Part shown: piece by piece, positions 1 to 7,886 of the stretch | How positions within the stretch are numbered: position 1 is the stretch's first letter | Layout of the letters: every line of letters begins with the position of its first letter | NCBI GenBank assembly: GCA_002708925.1 | Contig: PAPN01000019.1 | Location: 1-32,196, forward strand | Length of the DNA stretch: 32,196 nt | Reading direction: 5' to 3' | From: Paracoccaceae bacterium | GTDB taxonomy: Bacteria > Pseudomonadota > Alphaproteobacteria > Rhodobacterales > Rhodobacteraceae | Program-made: the position numbers and the translations under genes | The notes under the pieces: generated by a model | Told to the model about the DNA's origin: nothing | Databases searched by the model: none | What the model saw: the letters and a program-made list of their open reading frames with translations, nothing else

Positions 1-90
1 TCGCCAGCGCGACCCGCACCAGCATCGGCGGCTTGCGCGTCAGCATCTCGCCAAGCCATGTGCCCGGCCGGGCAGCGGCATGAACATGCC
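1..90 (-). pseudogene. IS110-type transposase, C-terminal fragment
   Basis: Read on the minus strand from about position 88 toward 1, the sequence gives an open frame containing GTWLGEMLTRKPPMLVRVALA. This resembles the C-terminal tail of IS110-family transposases, where a WL..ML.RKP..L..VALANKMAR motif is usual. The upstream part of the gene is cut off at position 90 by the start of the tni transposon, and the downstream end lies outside the window. The assignment rests on about 28 residues, so it is moderate. It is one of four genes severed by the two tni copies. Confidence 0.6.
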
Positions 91-209
91 TGTCGCGTAG
101 CCCTTAATTGTGAGATGAGAAATCCAACGAAATCAACGGCCTTGCTTTGCCCTTAAATATGATATTTTGCCTTTAAATCCGATATTTTTGCCCTTAAACC
201 TGAGACAGG
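91..209 (+). repeat. Left end of tni transposon, four transposase-site-like repeats
   Basis: After the terminal TGTCGCG there are four copies of a GCCYTTAA-type repeat in the same orientation: GCCCTTAATTGTGAGATGAG (100-119), GCCCTTAAATATGATATTTT (149-168), GCCTTTAAATCCGATATTTT (169-188) and GCCCTTAAACCTGAGACAGG (190-209). Copies 2 to 4 sit about 20 bp apart. This is the layout expected of multiple TniA/TnsB binding sites at one end of a Tn7/Tn5053-type element. Binding is inferred. tniA starts 12 bp after the last copy, so the sites may also affect its expression. Confidence 0.75.
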
Positions 210-221
210 GTTCGCAGCTTC

Positions 222-1871
222 GTGTGGCAAATATTGATGGATGATGATCGCGAAGACTTCGTTGCCGCTGGTGCTGAGGAGGCGCGCAGGGCGGCCGTTC
301 TGCGTCCGCTTGTTCAGGCATATCTCAAAGGAACTGGCAGTCTGGAAAGTGGCATCAATGACGCCGTTTGGGAGCTTGGTGTCAGCAGGGCGACTGTCTG
401 GCGCTGGATAAAGCGTCTGGCCGAAGAGGGTGGGCGCACCAGCGCGCTGGCTTCTCGGAAACGGGGCCGCCCGACTGGTACAACCTTGATATCCGGCAAG
501 GTGGAAGCGGTGATCGAAGAACATCTTCGCCGTTATTTCTTACGGCGGGAACGCCCAAGCCTGTCGCGCATCGTGACAGAAATCCGAAGCGCGTGCTGGC
601 AGCAGGGCTTGCAACCGCCGACACGTCGGACGGTTCAGCGCAGGCTGGATGCAATGGATGCCCGTGAAATTGCCAAGGCACGCGAAGGCGCAAAGGCGGC
701 CCGCCAGAAATTTGCGCCGGTCGTAGGCGACAACAAGGCAAACCGGCCACTGGAGGTCGTGCAAATCGACCATACGCCTGCGGACATCATTCTCGTCGAC
801 AGTTTTGAACGCAAACCAATTGGGCGGCCTTGGGTCACGCTGGCGATCGACGTCGCAACGCGGATGGTGACCGGATATTACACCTCTCTCGAGGCACCTT
901 CGCGTCTGTCGGTGGCGCTTTGCCTGACACAGGCTGTGGCCCCCAAGGCGGAACTTCTGGCGGAATTGGTGCGCAATGTTCCTTGGCCCGCGCAGGGTAA
1001 ACCGCATAGCATCCACGTCGATAACGGGCGCGATTTCCGGTCGCATGCCTTTCGGTCGGCATGTGCAGAATGGGGGATCGATCTGGTCTATCGGCCGCCA
1101 GGCAGTCCTCATTTCGGAGGGCACATCGAACGATTGATCGGCACGATGATGGGGGCCGTGCACCTGTTGCCTGGAACAACGCAATCCTCGGTCGTGGCCA
1201 AGGGCGACTATGACGCCGAGGGCATGGCCACGATGACCTTAAGCGACTTCGATCGCTGGTTTGCTCTGGAAATCTGCCGCTACAACAACAGCATTCATTC
1301 AAGTCTTGGCTGCACGCCCGTTGCCAAATGGGAGGCGCTCTCAGAGCAAATGATGGGCGATATCCCCTTCGAGATTGAAGCCTTTCGGGTGAGCTTTCTG
1401 CCAAGTGAACTGCGCAAGGTCAGGCGTGACGGCATCCATCTGTTCCAGATACGGTACTGGTCCGATGCGCTTGCAGGCCACATCGGGCGCGGGGATGGAA
1501 AGGTGGTCGTCCGCTACGACCCTCGCGACCTCTCGGTGATCTGGGTCGAACTGGATAATGACCGATACGTCGAAGCTCGGTACCGAAACCTGGAAATTCC
1601 GCCTGTGTCGCTCTGGGAATATCGCGAAGCCATGAGGAATGCCCGTGCCCTTGGCAAGTCCGGGTCCAATGAGCTGGTCCTGGCTGAGCTGATCCGACAG
1701 CAACGCCAAATCGAGTCTGAAAGCCGGAGCCTGACGAGGGCCGAACGCCGATCCCGTGAAAGAAAAGGGACATTGGAGGGCGCCAACTCGGCCGTCTCAA
1801 CAACCGAAGGGCTGCGCGCGATCGATACGGGTGATACATCGCGCCCATTGTTCAAGGTGGAGAGATGGTGA
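222..1871 (+). CDS. tniA: TniA, DDE transposase (Mu/Tn552/TnsB type)
   Basis: This 549-residue transposase would cut and join the transposon ends. A helix-turn-helix-like N-terminus (around residues 45-65, ELGVSRATVWRWIKR) and a second DNA-binding stretch (about 115-150) precede an rve-type catalytic core. The catalytic triad is visible as D183 (QIDHT), D267 (HVDNGRDF) and E303 (GGHIERLIG), with the 35-residue D-E spacing of this superfamily. The C-terminus is basic and ends just before tniB. The GTG at 222 is the longest start. An ATG at 237 is an alternative, and neither has a strong ribosome-binding site. An identical copy lies at 26031-27680. Known family members act with an AAA ATPase (TniB) and TniQ, both encoded next. 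Confidence 0.93.
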   Translation: MWQILMDDDREDFVAAGAEEARRAAVLRPLVQAYLKGTGSLESGINDAVWELGVSRATVWRWIKRLAEEGGRTSALASRKRGRPTGTTLISGKVEAVIEEHLRRYFLRRERPSLSRIVTEIRSACWQQGLQPPTRRTVQRRLDAMDAREIAKAREGAKAARQKFAPVVGDNKANRPLEVVQIDHTPADIILVDSFERKPIGRPWVTLAIDVATRMVTGYYTSLEAPSRLSVALCLTQAVAPKAELLAELVRNVPWPAQGKPHSIHVDNGRDFRSHAFRSACAEWGIDLVYRPPGSPHFGGHIERLIGTMMGAVHLLPGTTQSSVVAKGDYDAEGMATMTLSDFDRWFALEICRYNNSIHSSLGCTPVAKWEALSEQMMGDIPFEIEAFRVSFLPSELRKVRRDGIHLFQIRYWSDALAGHIGRGDGKVVVRYDPRDLSVIWVELDNDRYVEARYRNLEIPPVSLWEYREAMRNARALGKSGSNELVLAELIRQQRQIESESRSLTRAERRSRERKGTLEGANSAVSTTEGLRAIDTGDTSRPLFKVERW

Positions 1872-1872
1872 A

Positions 1873-2754
1873 TTGAGGGCAGGAAAAACAGAGGAAGACG
1901 GTCGGATCACCCTCATTCAATCGGATATCTGGATTGGCTTTCCGCGGGCCGAACAAGTTCTGGACCGTTTGCAGTGTATGATCGAAGCGCCAAGGCAAAC
2001 CCGTATGCCTGGCCTTCTTGTGCATGGCGCGTCCGGGATCGGAAAGACGATGATCGCCCGCAATCTTTCGCGCAGATATGCACCGGAATATGACCCAGCA
2101 TCGGGAATTACGCGAACGCCGCTGTTACTGTTACAAGCACCACCAGCTCCCGACGAACGACGGTTCTATCTGCACATCCTGGCGACCGTCGGGGCACCGG
2201 CCACGGCACTGAGCGCGCGCGCTCAAAATGTGGCCTCCCTCGAAGTCCGTGTCGTCGCGCTCTTGCGCGACCTTGGCCTGCGGATGATCATGATCGACGA
2301 AGTCCACAACCTCTTGGCCGGGACCCACCGCGAACAGCGCCGCTTTCTCAATGTTCTGCGGTATCTCAGCAATGAACTCGAAGTGTCGCTGGTCTGCCTG
2401 GGGGTCAGCGAGGCCGTCGATGCCATCCGTGGTGATATCCAGCTTGCCAGGCGGCTGGACGAACATCACCTTCCAAACTGGCGCGACGACGCCGAGTTCT
2501 CGGACATGATCCAGACACTCATCGCGGCAATGCCCCTCGAGAAGAAATCCAATCTGAAGGTCAAGTCACTAAAGCAGATACTTGCGCTGACCGGCGGGGT
2601 GACCTCGCGCATCTTCGCCCTGATCAAGGATCTTTCCATCGACGCCATTGTCACAGGTGATGAATGCATCACCGATGACGCAATCGCAAAATGGACGCCG
2701 GTTTGGTCGCGCCATGCGAACCCCCATCGGCGGCTCGAGAAGTCCGGGGTGTGA
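1873..2754 (+). CDS. tniB: TniB, AAA ATPase transposition regulator
   Basis: This TnsC/MuB-like ATPase is expected to select target DNA and activate TniA. The Walker A motif GASGIGKT is at residues 52-59 and Walker B LRMIMIDE at about 136-143, when counted from the TTG at 1873. That start is preferred because GGAG at 1859-1862 lies about 10 bp upstream and it falls immediately after the tniA stop. The longer open frame from 1756 would overlap tniA by more than 100 bp and begins with a sequence that does not look conserved. The protein would then be 293 residues, near the usual TniB size. Its stop overlaps the tniQ start (GTGA). Confidence 0.88.
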   Translation: MRAGKTEEDGRITLIQSDIWIGFPRAEQVLDRLQCMIEAPRQTRMPGLLVHGASGIGKTMIARNLSRRYAPEYDPASGITRTPLLLLQAPPAPDERRFYLHILATVGAPATALSARAQNVASLEVRVVALLRDLGLRMIMIDEVHNLLAGTHREQRRFLNVLRYLSNELEVSLVCLGVSEAVDAIRGDIQLARRLDEHHLPNWRDDAEFSDMIQTLIAAMPLEKKSNLKVKSLKQILALTGGVTSRIFALIKDLSIDAIVTGDECITDDAIAKWTPVWSRHANPHRRLEKSGV

Positions 2755-3542
2755 AGCCGCACCCGCTGCCCAAGACTGTCGCGCCGCTGCCCGACGAGTT
2801 GTTGTCAGGTTGGTTGTCTAGGCTGGCGGCGGCCAACTACTGTGATGATGCGGAACTACTGGCTCATCTCAGAATCGATACCGCGCATGGCACCGCCTTG
2901 AACTTCAACGTCGACGCGGCTGCGGCGGCGAAGATTGCCAACGCCGCACGGATTGACCCAGATGTTGTGCGATCTTTGACCTTCCCAGCAATGACGACAC
3001 GAGAAGCCTCGCTGACGGCCCAGATACCATTCCAGCATTGCCTGCAATGTTCCAGAGAGGGCCTTTCGCTCAAGCATTGGAGGCGAGCCTGGGCATTCGA
3101 CTGCCAGGTTTGTGGGACGAGACTTGTGCCGACGCTCGGCAAGGCCAGTGGCGAACAGATGCCCGAAAAGCTGATAAATCGTGCGCGCAACGGCGCCGCG
3201 CGGCTTGAATACGCCGCGCGATTACGCAGCTCCAAGCAATTTCGGCGCGCAATGCGCGCGGTCACCTTTGCCATATCATTAAAGGCCTTCCGCGGAGATC
3301 CGTTATACGCTCTTCAGGGCCACAGGCTGGAAGTAAGGCTGTTTGGCCTTGCTGCAATTGATGCAGCCCAATCCCGTCCACTGGTCAAAGCGGCCATCTC
3401 AAGCTCCGGCATCGACGACTATGCAAGGGTTGCTCTATTGCGCGCCTTCGATAAGGAGCCACGTCTGCTTGCCGCGGTTGTTTACATCGCCCGGCAGCGC
3501 GCGAAAAGCATAGGCGCGATGGCAGTGGAATCTCATAATTAA
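2751..3542 (+). CDS. tniQ: TniQ, short target-site adaptor
   Basis: TniQ/TnsD-type protein, about 263 residues from the GTG at 2751, whose GTGA overlaps the tniB stop codon. The longer ATG at 2691 would overlap tniB by 64 bp. The N-terminus (PLPDELLSGWLSRLAAAN) is the usual TniQ opening. A zinc-finger-like pattern follows: CLQC at residues 97-100, the HWRRAW motif at 109-114, then CQVCG at 118-122. It is much shorter than the roughly 400-residue TniQ of Tn5053 and resembles the short TniQ proteins of compact Tn7-like elements. In that family TniQ directs target choice. The TAA stop at 3540-3542 falls inside the inner right-end repeat, so coding sequence and transposon end are interlocked. Confidence 0.88.
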   Translation: MKPHPLPKTVAPLPDELLSGWLSRLAAANYCDDAELLAHLRIDTAHGTALNFNVDAAAAAKIANAARIDPDVVRSLTFPAMTTREASLTAQIPFQHCLQCSREGLSLKHWRRAWAFDCQVCGTRLVPTLGKASGEQMPEKLINRARNGAARLEYAARLRSSKQFRRAMRAVTFAISLKAFRGDPLYALQGHRLEVRLFGLAAIDAAQSRPLVKAAISSSGIDDYARVALLRAFDKEPRLLAAVVYIARQRAKSIGAMAVESHN

Positions 3543-3596
3543 GGGCAAAAAATATCCCCGAACGCGTCGTGTCTCAGATTTAAGGGCAACGCGACA
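3531..3596 (-). repeat. Right end of tni transposon, two transposase-site-like repeats
   Basis: Two inverted copies of the end repeat are present: TCTCATAATTAAGGGC (3531-3546) and TCTCAGATTTAAGGGC (3572-3587), followed by the tip AACGCGACA. In reverse complement these read GCCCTTAA(A/T)....GAGA, matching the left-end sites. Two sites here against four at the left make the ends asymmetric, as in Tn7-type elements. The tniQ stop codon lies within the inner site. Confidence 0.75.
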
Positions 3597-4538
3597 CCCG
3601 GGCACAGGTCAGCTGATCGGATTAGTGGCTGCGGCGACCCGGGCCGAGGTGGACGTAGCGCCTGCGTGTTTGAAGGAATGGCGTGATGTTGCTCCTCTTG
3701 AGCGTGCCAGTATTCTGCAGGAAATCGCGGCTCTCTTGCACAAGCGCGGAGATGAGCTTTCGATGATGGACGCGGCCAATTGCGGCAACCCATATACCGA
3801 GATGCGCGGCGACGCGGCCATCGCGGCGGCCCAGATGGAGTTTTTCGCCGGTCTTGTGACTGAAATGAAGGGCGACACGATCCCTATGGGGCCGGATCGG
3901 GTGAATATGACCCTGCGCCAGCCGCTTAGTGTTGTGGCTCGATAAGTCGCGCATTCCTGTACGAGGATATCCACGACGAAGTCATTTCCTATCTGGCCGA
4001 GTCTGTTGAAAGATATAAGCCGGGCGTTCCGACGGATCCTGAAACCACGATAGGCACGATTGTCAGCCGTGCGCAGTTCGACCGGGTCATGGGTTTCATT
4101 GACTCTGCCAAAAGTGAGGGTGCGCGCGCCGTTACTGGCGGTTATGCGGTCACGGATAGTCCGCTGGCGAAAGGCAGCTTTATCGCGCCGACGATTTTTG
4201 CGGATGTAACGCCGCAGATGCGTATCGCCCGTGAAGAGATTCACGGGCCAGTTCTTGCGGTTCGCAAATGGTCGGACGAAGATTCCATGCTGAACGAGGT
4301 CAATGCACTTGAGCTTGGGCTGCCCTGTGCAATTTGGACTCGGGATCTGGTGATGGCTCATCGTACGGCTGCACGCGTCGAGGCCGGGTTTGTTTGGGTT
4401 AACGAAGTCGGTCGGCATTTCCTTGGTGCCCCGTTCGGTGGGGTCAAGCAATCGGGTATCGGGCGCGAAGTAGGTATTGGCGAACTGATTTCCTTCACCT
4501 ATGAAAAGAATGTGCATATCAATCTGTCGGGTCAGTGA
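3597..4538 (+). pseudogene. Aldehyde dehydrogenase, 5'-truncated with internal deletion
   Basis: The first open stretch (to about 3942) reads TGQLIGLVAAATRAEVDVA and on to LRQPLSVVAR, the N-terminal half of an NAD-dependent aldehyde dehydrogenase. The start codon region is missing because the tni transposon abuts it. At about 3942 the frame ends in TAA and resumes in another frame with SRAFLYEDIHDEV, which normally follows the catalytic cysteine loop. The intervening segment, which should hold the cofactor-binding fold, the catalytic Glu and the Cys (typically GQ.C), is absent: roughly 150 residues by comparison with the family. The C-terminal part (4089-4538, PFGGVKQSGIGRE) looks normal. The gene cannot make an active enzyme. 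Its original substrate is unknown. Confidence 0.9.
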
Positions 4539-4608
4539 CCCGGTGCGTAGGTAATGTGCGAACGGGGTGTGGGATCCAAAAGCTTTTTCTGTATTGATTG
4601 CTTTGGAC

Positions 4609-4624
4609 GGGATGAGACCATCCC
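4609..4624 (+). other. Small hairpin upstream of nadC
   Basis: GGGATG (4609-4614) can pair with CATCCC (4619-4624) across a 4-base loop. It lies between the aldehyde dehydrogenase remnant and nadC. It has no T-run directly after the stem, so a terminator role is weak. Confidence 0.3.
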
Positions 4625-4664
4625 TTCCTGCCCCTTTTGCAAACCGATAAGGATCTAAAAAATA

Positions 4665-5516
4665 ATGAGCAATGTTGCGAACGTCCCCGATATCATCCTC
4701 GAACCCATGGTTCGGAACGCTATTATGGAGGACCTGGGTGCCGCAGGCGACGTGACAACCCGTTCCGTTCTGCCTGAAGGCACGCGCTACAAGGCGCAAA
4801 TGCGTGCACGGCAGGACGCGGTTGTTTCTGGGATGCAGGTGGCCTCTCTCGCGTTTCGGCTGATTGATCCCAATCTTGTGGTCGAGACTGTCGTCGCGGA
4901 TGGTACGGCCTGCAAAGCGGGCGATACGTTGATGCGTATAGAGGGATCGGCGGCGTCGATCCTTGCCGCAGAGCGTGTTGCCCTGAACTTTGCCGGACGG
5001 TTGTCTGGGACGGCAACCTTGACAGCGTCCTATGTTCAGGAGCTTGCGGGTACCAAGACACGTATCACCTGTACACGCAAAACCACACCGGGGCTGAAAC
5101 TTGTCGAAAAGCTCGCCATTTTGCATGGCGGCGGCCACAATCATCGGTTTTCCCTGTCCGATGCGATCCTGATCAAGGACAACCATATCGCAGCGGCTGG
5201 TGGCATCAAACAGGTGCTGGAAGCCGTTCAACGAAATGTGGGTCACATGGTCGTGGTAGAGATCGAGATCGACGGTTTGCATCAGTTGGACGAGGTGCTT
5301 CAGACCGGGGGCGCAGATGTCATCATGTTCGACAATATGTCGACCGAAGACATGGCCGAAGCTGTAAAGCGCATTGACGGGCGGGCGAAGACAGAAGCCA
5401 GCGGGAATGTGACCCTTGGCCGTTTGCGCGAAATCGCATCGGCAAATGTGGATCATATTTCCTCCGGTGCTTTGACCCATTCGGCGGGAACCGTCGATTT
5501 CGGTTTGGATTTCTGA
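4665..5516 (+). CDS. nadC: Nicotinate-nucleotide diphosphorylase (quinolinate phosphoribosyltransferase)
   Basis: It converts quinolinate and PRPP to nicotinate mononucleotide, CO2 and diphosphate in NAD synthesis, in the cytoplasm. The 283-residue length is typical. Family residues are visible: ERVALN (103-108), RKTTPG (138-143), HGGGHNHR (154-161) and KDNHI (171-175), which build the quinolinate and PRPP pocket. AAGGA at 4649-4653 is a plausible ribosome-binding site. It stands alone, with no nadA or nadB, and is followed by a good hairpin. From memory, Burkholderia cepacia DBO1 has an extra phthalate-induced copy of this enzyme (OphE), which offsets inhibition by phthalate, a quinolinate look-alike. 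The position here beside a phthalate-type cluster suggests the same role. That is inference. A primary chromosomal nadC cannot be excluded from the window alone. Confidence 0.93.
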   Translation: MSNVANVPDIILEPMVRNAIMEDLGAAGDVTTRSVLPEGTRYKAQMRARQDAVVSGMQVASLAFRLIDPNLVVETVVADGTACKAGDTLMRIEGSAASILAAERVALNFAGRLSGTATLTASYVQELAGTKTRITCTRKTTPGLKLVEKLAILHGGGHNHRFSLSDAILIKDNHIAAAGGIKQVLEAVQRNVGHMVVVEIEIDGLHQLDEVLQTGGADVIMFDNMSTEDMAEAVKRIDGRAKTEASGNVTLGRLREIASANVDHISSGALTHSAGTVDFGLDF

Positions 5517-5552
5517 TCCTCTGAGCCGCTCCAGACCGTCTGAAATGCAAAA

Positions 5553-5573
5553 TGCCCGCCCTTTCGGCGGGCA
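5553..5573 (+). terminator. Hairpin terminator after nadC
   Basis: TGCCCGCC (5553-5560) and GGCGGGCA (5566-5573) form a perfect 8-bp GC-rich stem with loop CTTTC, 36 bp after the nadC stop. There is no T-run on the plus strand, so termination may be modest. Confidence 0.6.
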
Positions 5574-5648
5574 ATGGATACCTATTGCGTACGCCTTTCA
5601 AAATGGGGCGCTGTTGCATCAACACTTCATAAGGAAAGGTCAAGACAC

Positions 5649-6765
5649 ATGACAGACCACAGGCTGTATCAGGTTGAGCGCCCAGTATCGTCGGATAGTT
5701 TGGGGGTGTGGGGTAGCGATGTATTTGCGGATATATTGCGAGGTTTGGGGGTGAGTGAAGTATGTTGCACTGAACCCGGGGTCGAGCTTTCGGGGTTTGC
5801 ACGACAGCCTTGTGAACCACCTTGGCAATGAAGATCCGCAGATGCTGTTGTGTCTGCACGAAGAGCATGCGGTTGCGATTGCGCATGGCTATGCGAAGGT
5901 TGCGGGGGAGCCATTGGCGGTGATCCTGCACAGCAACGTGGGTCTGATGCATGGTACGATGGCGATCTTCAACGTGTGGTGCGACTGTGTGCCGGTTCTG
6001 ATTTATGGGGCGACGGGGCCGGTTGATGCGGCGCTGGAATCGATGTTGCGTGCGGATGTAATCGCGTGGAGCGAACCGAAAGGCCCGACCTATGTGAACT
6101 TCGACGTGTCGATCCAGGAAAAGCAGCACGAGAAGGCACCGGAGTTGCCAGATTTTGCGCGTTACCAGCCGTCGCCTCCGGCGGCACCCTCGGCCGAAGG
6201 AGTGGCGCGGGCGGCAGATCTGCCGAAGAACGCCAAGGCGCTGGGGCGAAGGTTCTGACGGATATCCGGAACGGGGCGTCCTTCCCGACGGATCACCCGC
6301 AGCATCGCGGCAAACCGGCCTTCTTCATTGACGATGCGGCGGGCGCGGTGCTGCGCGAGGCGGATGTGATCCTGAGCCTGGACTGGCTGGATGTCGCGGG
6401 CACGCTGAAACTGGCGGGCGATGTGAAGGTGCAGGTGATCCAGGCGTCGCTGGATTATCAGCTGCACAATGGCTGGGGGATGGAGCATCAGGCGCTACCT
6501 GCGCTGAATCTGCGGCTGGCCTGCGGTCCGGATGTTGCGATGCATGCGATTGCAGATGCTTTGGGTGTAGGGGCGGGCGAGATGCCCGGTGATTTACCGA
6601 TCAAACCTGCGCTGAACGCCCCCGATGCAGAGGTTGAGCTTGATATCATGACGCAGGCCGGGGCGCTTGGCGAAGGTCTGGAAGGTGTCTGTGCCAGCTT
6701 TGTGTGTTTGCCGTTGGGCTGGGCGGGCGAGGCGTGGCACTTCCGTCACCCACTGGACTTCGAGG
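5649..6765 (+). pseudogene. ThDP-dependent (acetolactate-synthase-like) enzyme remnant
   Basis: The ATG at 5649, with AAGGAAAGG just upstream, opens a frame that shifts near 5755 into another frame (YVALNPGSSFRGLHDSLVNH). This continues as LCLHEEHAVAIAHGYAK, which carries the ThDP-activating Glu region of the Pyr domain. A frameshift near 6243 returns to the first frame (VLTDIRNGASFPTDHP, the central domain). About 35 residues also seem to be missing at ALE/SMLRADVIA. At about 6765 the sequence switches directly to a hydroxyacid dehydrogenase, and the C-terminal ThDP-binding domain (GDG...N) is gone. It is a multiply damaged remnant and the former substrate cannot be told. Confidence 0.85.
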
Positions 6766-7690
6766 GTTCGGATCGTCTGCGGACCGAAGGTTGGGAGGTC
6801 GTTCGCGGCCCCCAGATCACCCTAGGTGTTCCGCTGCGGCTGACGGAGGAACAGCGGCAGGCGCTGCTGTCGGACGTTGCTATCATCGTGGTCAGTTCGC
6901 GGTCGGGGCTGAGCGACGCGGATCTGGACGCCTCGCCACGGCTGCGGGCGCTAGTACTTCCAACGATCGGGGTGGGTGCGGGAGATCTGGGAGGCCTGTG
7001 CCGCGCGGTCTGATCGTGACGAATGGTGTAACGCCCGAGAACTTTTTGGGGATGCCCGAAGCGATAGGGATGCTGATGCTGGTGCTGCTGCACCGTCTGC
7101 ATGAATCCGAGCGCCTGCTGCGCGAGAATGCGGGCCGACCGCAACAGATATTCGCGCGGATGGTGCGAGGCCGGGCGATCGGATTGATCGACTCGGGGCG
7201 GATAGAACCGGGTGATCGAGCGACAGTTGGCGTTCGATCCGGCACAGATCCGGCACAGATACTGGTGCACGATCCCTTCCTGATACCGGACACCGCACCT
7301 ACGGGCGTGGGGCTGGTGAAACGCGCTGAGCTTCTGGCCATGTGTGATGTTGGTGAGCCTGCATGTCCCGTTGAACGCGCAGACACGAGGAGTGATCTGC
7401 GAGGCCGAACTGCGCATGATGAAGCCGGATGCGGTGTTAATCAACACCTCGCGCGGGGTTTCATTGATGAGGATGCGCTGGTGCGGGTGATGACAGCAGG
7501 ACACCTAGCCGGTGCTAGGCTAGGCGTGACGGAAACCGAACCGCCGACCACCCGCTGCGCGGCTTCGACCGGGTGATCCTCCCCCCGCATATCCCGGGAC
7601 ACACCATTGAGCTCTACACCGTCTTGCCCGACATCTTCGTCGAAAACGCAACACGCATCAAGCGCGCAGAAACCCCCAAATCGAAAAATA
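6766..7690 (+). pseudogene. D-isomer 2-hydroxyacid dehydrogenase remnant
   Basis: From about 6766 the frame reads RTEGWEVVRGPQITLGVPL and later LDASPRLRALVLPTIGVG, as in the N-terminal domain of phosphoglycerate-dehydrogenase-like enzymes. The frame then shifts near 7000 (GLIVTNGVTPENFLGMPEA), again near 7190 (the Rossmann GLGRIG area is disrupted), and again around 7350-7470, where [25 protein letters not shown] and [10 protein letters not shown] appear in different frames. The family tail (VLPDIFVENATRI) is visible to about 7680. At least four frame changes make it a clear pseudogene. Its start is missing, because the ThDP remnant is joined directly to it. Confidence 0.85.
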
Positions 7691-7760
7691 TGGAGAGAAA
7701 AAATCGAAAAGTTGTAAGCAGGGTTTGCTGCAAGATTTACGTCGGTTTGCGCGCACCGCA

Positions 7761-7786
7761 TGTCACTAGCTGTAAAAGTAGTGACA
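7761..7786. promoter_or_regulatory. Perfect 8-bp inverted repeat upstream of marR
   Basis: TGTCACTA (7761-7768) and TAGTGACA (7779-7786) are perfect inverted repeats separated by 10 bp, about 100 bp before the marR start. The shape suits a dimeric regulator site. It differs from the TAG-N4-CTA operator found elsewhere in the cluster, so another regulator, or autoregulation with a different site, is possible. Confidence 0.5.
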
Positions 7787-7886
7787 TTGTTGAGGCTTGC
7801 ATCTTCGTAAGATGACAGGGATAGTCTCGGACCTGTAGAAGCCCAGAACTGATTTTGGGCAATAGATGTTTGTGGTCTGAGCATAC

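Larger units (their letters stand above)
91..3596 (+). mobile_element. Tn5053/Tn7-like tniABQ transposon, copy 1
   Basis: The element begins TGTCGCGTAGCCCTTAA and ends with the inverted match TTAAGGGCAACGCGACA, so its outer tips are TGTCGCG/CGCGACA. It carries only tniA, tniB and tniQ, head to tail and tightly packed. No resolvase gene (tniR), res site, integron or other cargo is visible. The 3506-bp sequence recurs at 25900-29405 with no difference noticed, at a constant offset of 25809. The flanking 5-mers are atgcc (86-90) and cccgg (3597-3601), so there is no target-site duplication. The left neighbour is an IS110 fragment and the right neighbour an aldehyde dehydrogenase fragment, so this is not a clean insertion into one gene. 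Confidence 0.93.

Noticed and set aside
1756..1872. Longer TniB start
   Set aside because: It overlaps the tniA 3' end by over 100 bp and lacks a good ribosome-binding site, while TTG at 1873 is well placed.
91..3596. CRISPR-associated transposon
   Set aside because: No Cas effector, CRISPR repeat or guide-like RNA was seen near either tni copy.
4646..4659. GATAAGGATCTAAA before nadC as a further regulon operator
   Set aside because: It lacks the G of the TAG core, overlaps the ribosome-binding site, and a -10 at the usual offset would start transcription at the start codon.
3609..5480. 623-codon minus-strand open frame
   Set aside because: It lies antisense to the aldehyde dehydrogenase remnant and nadC, both of which are clearly recognisable on the plus strand, so it is a shadow frame.
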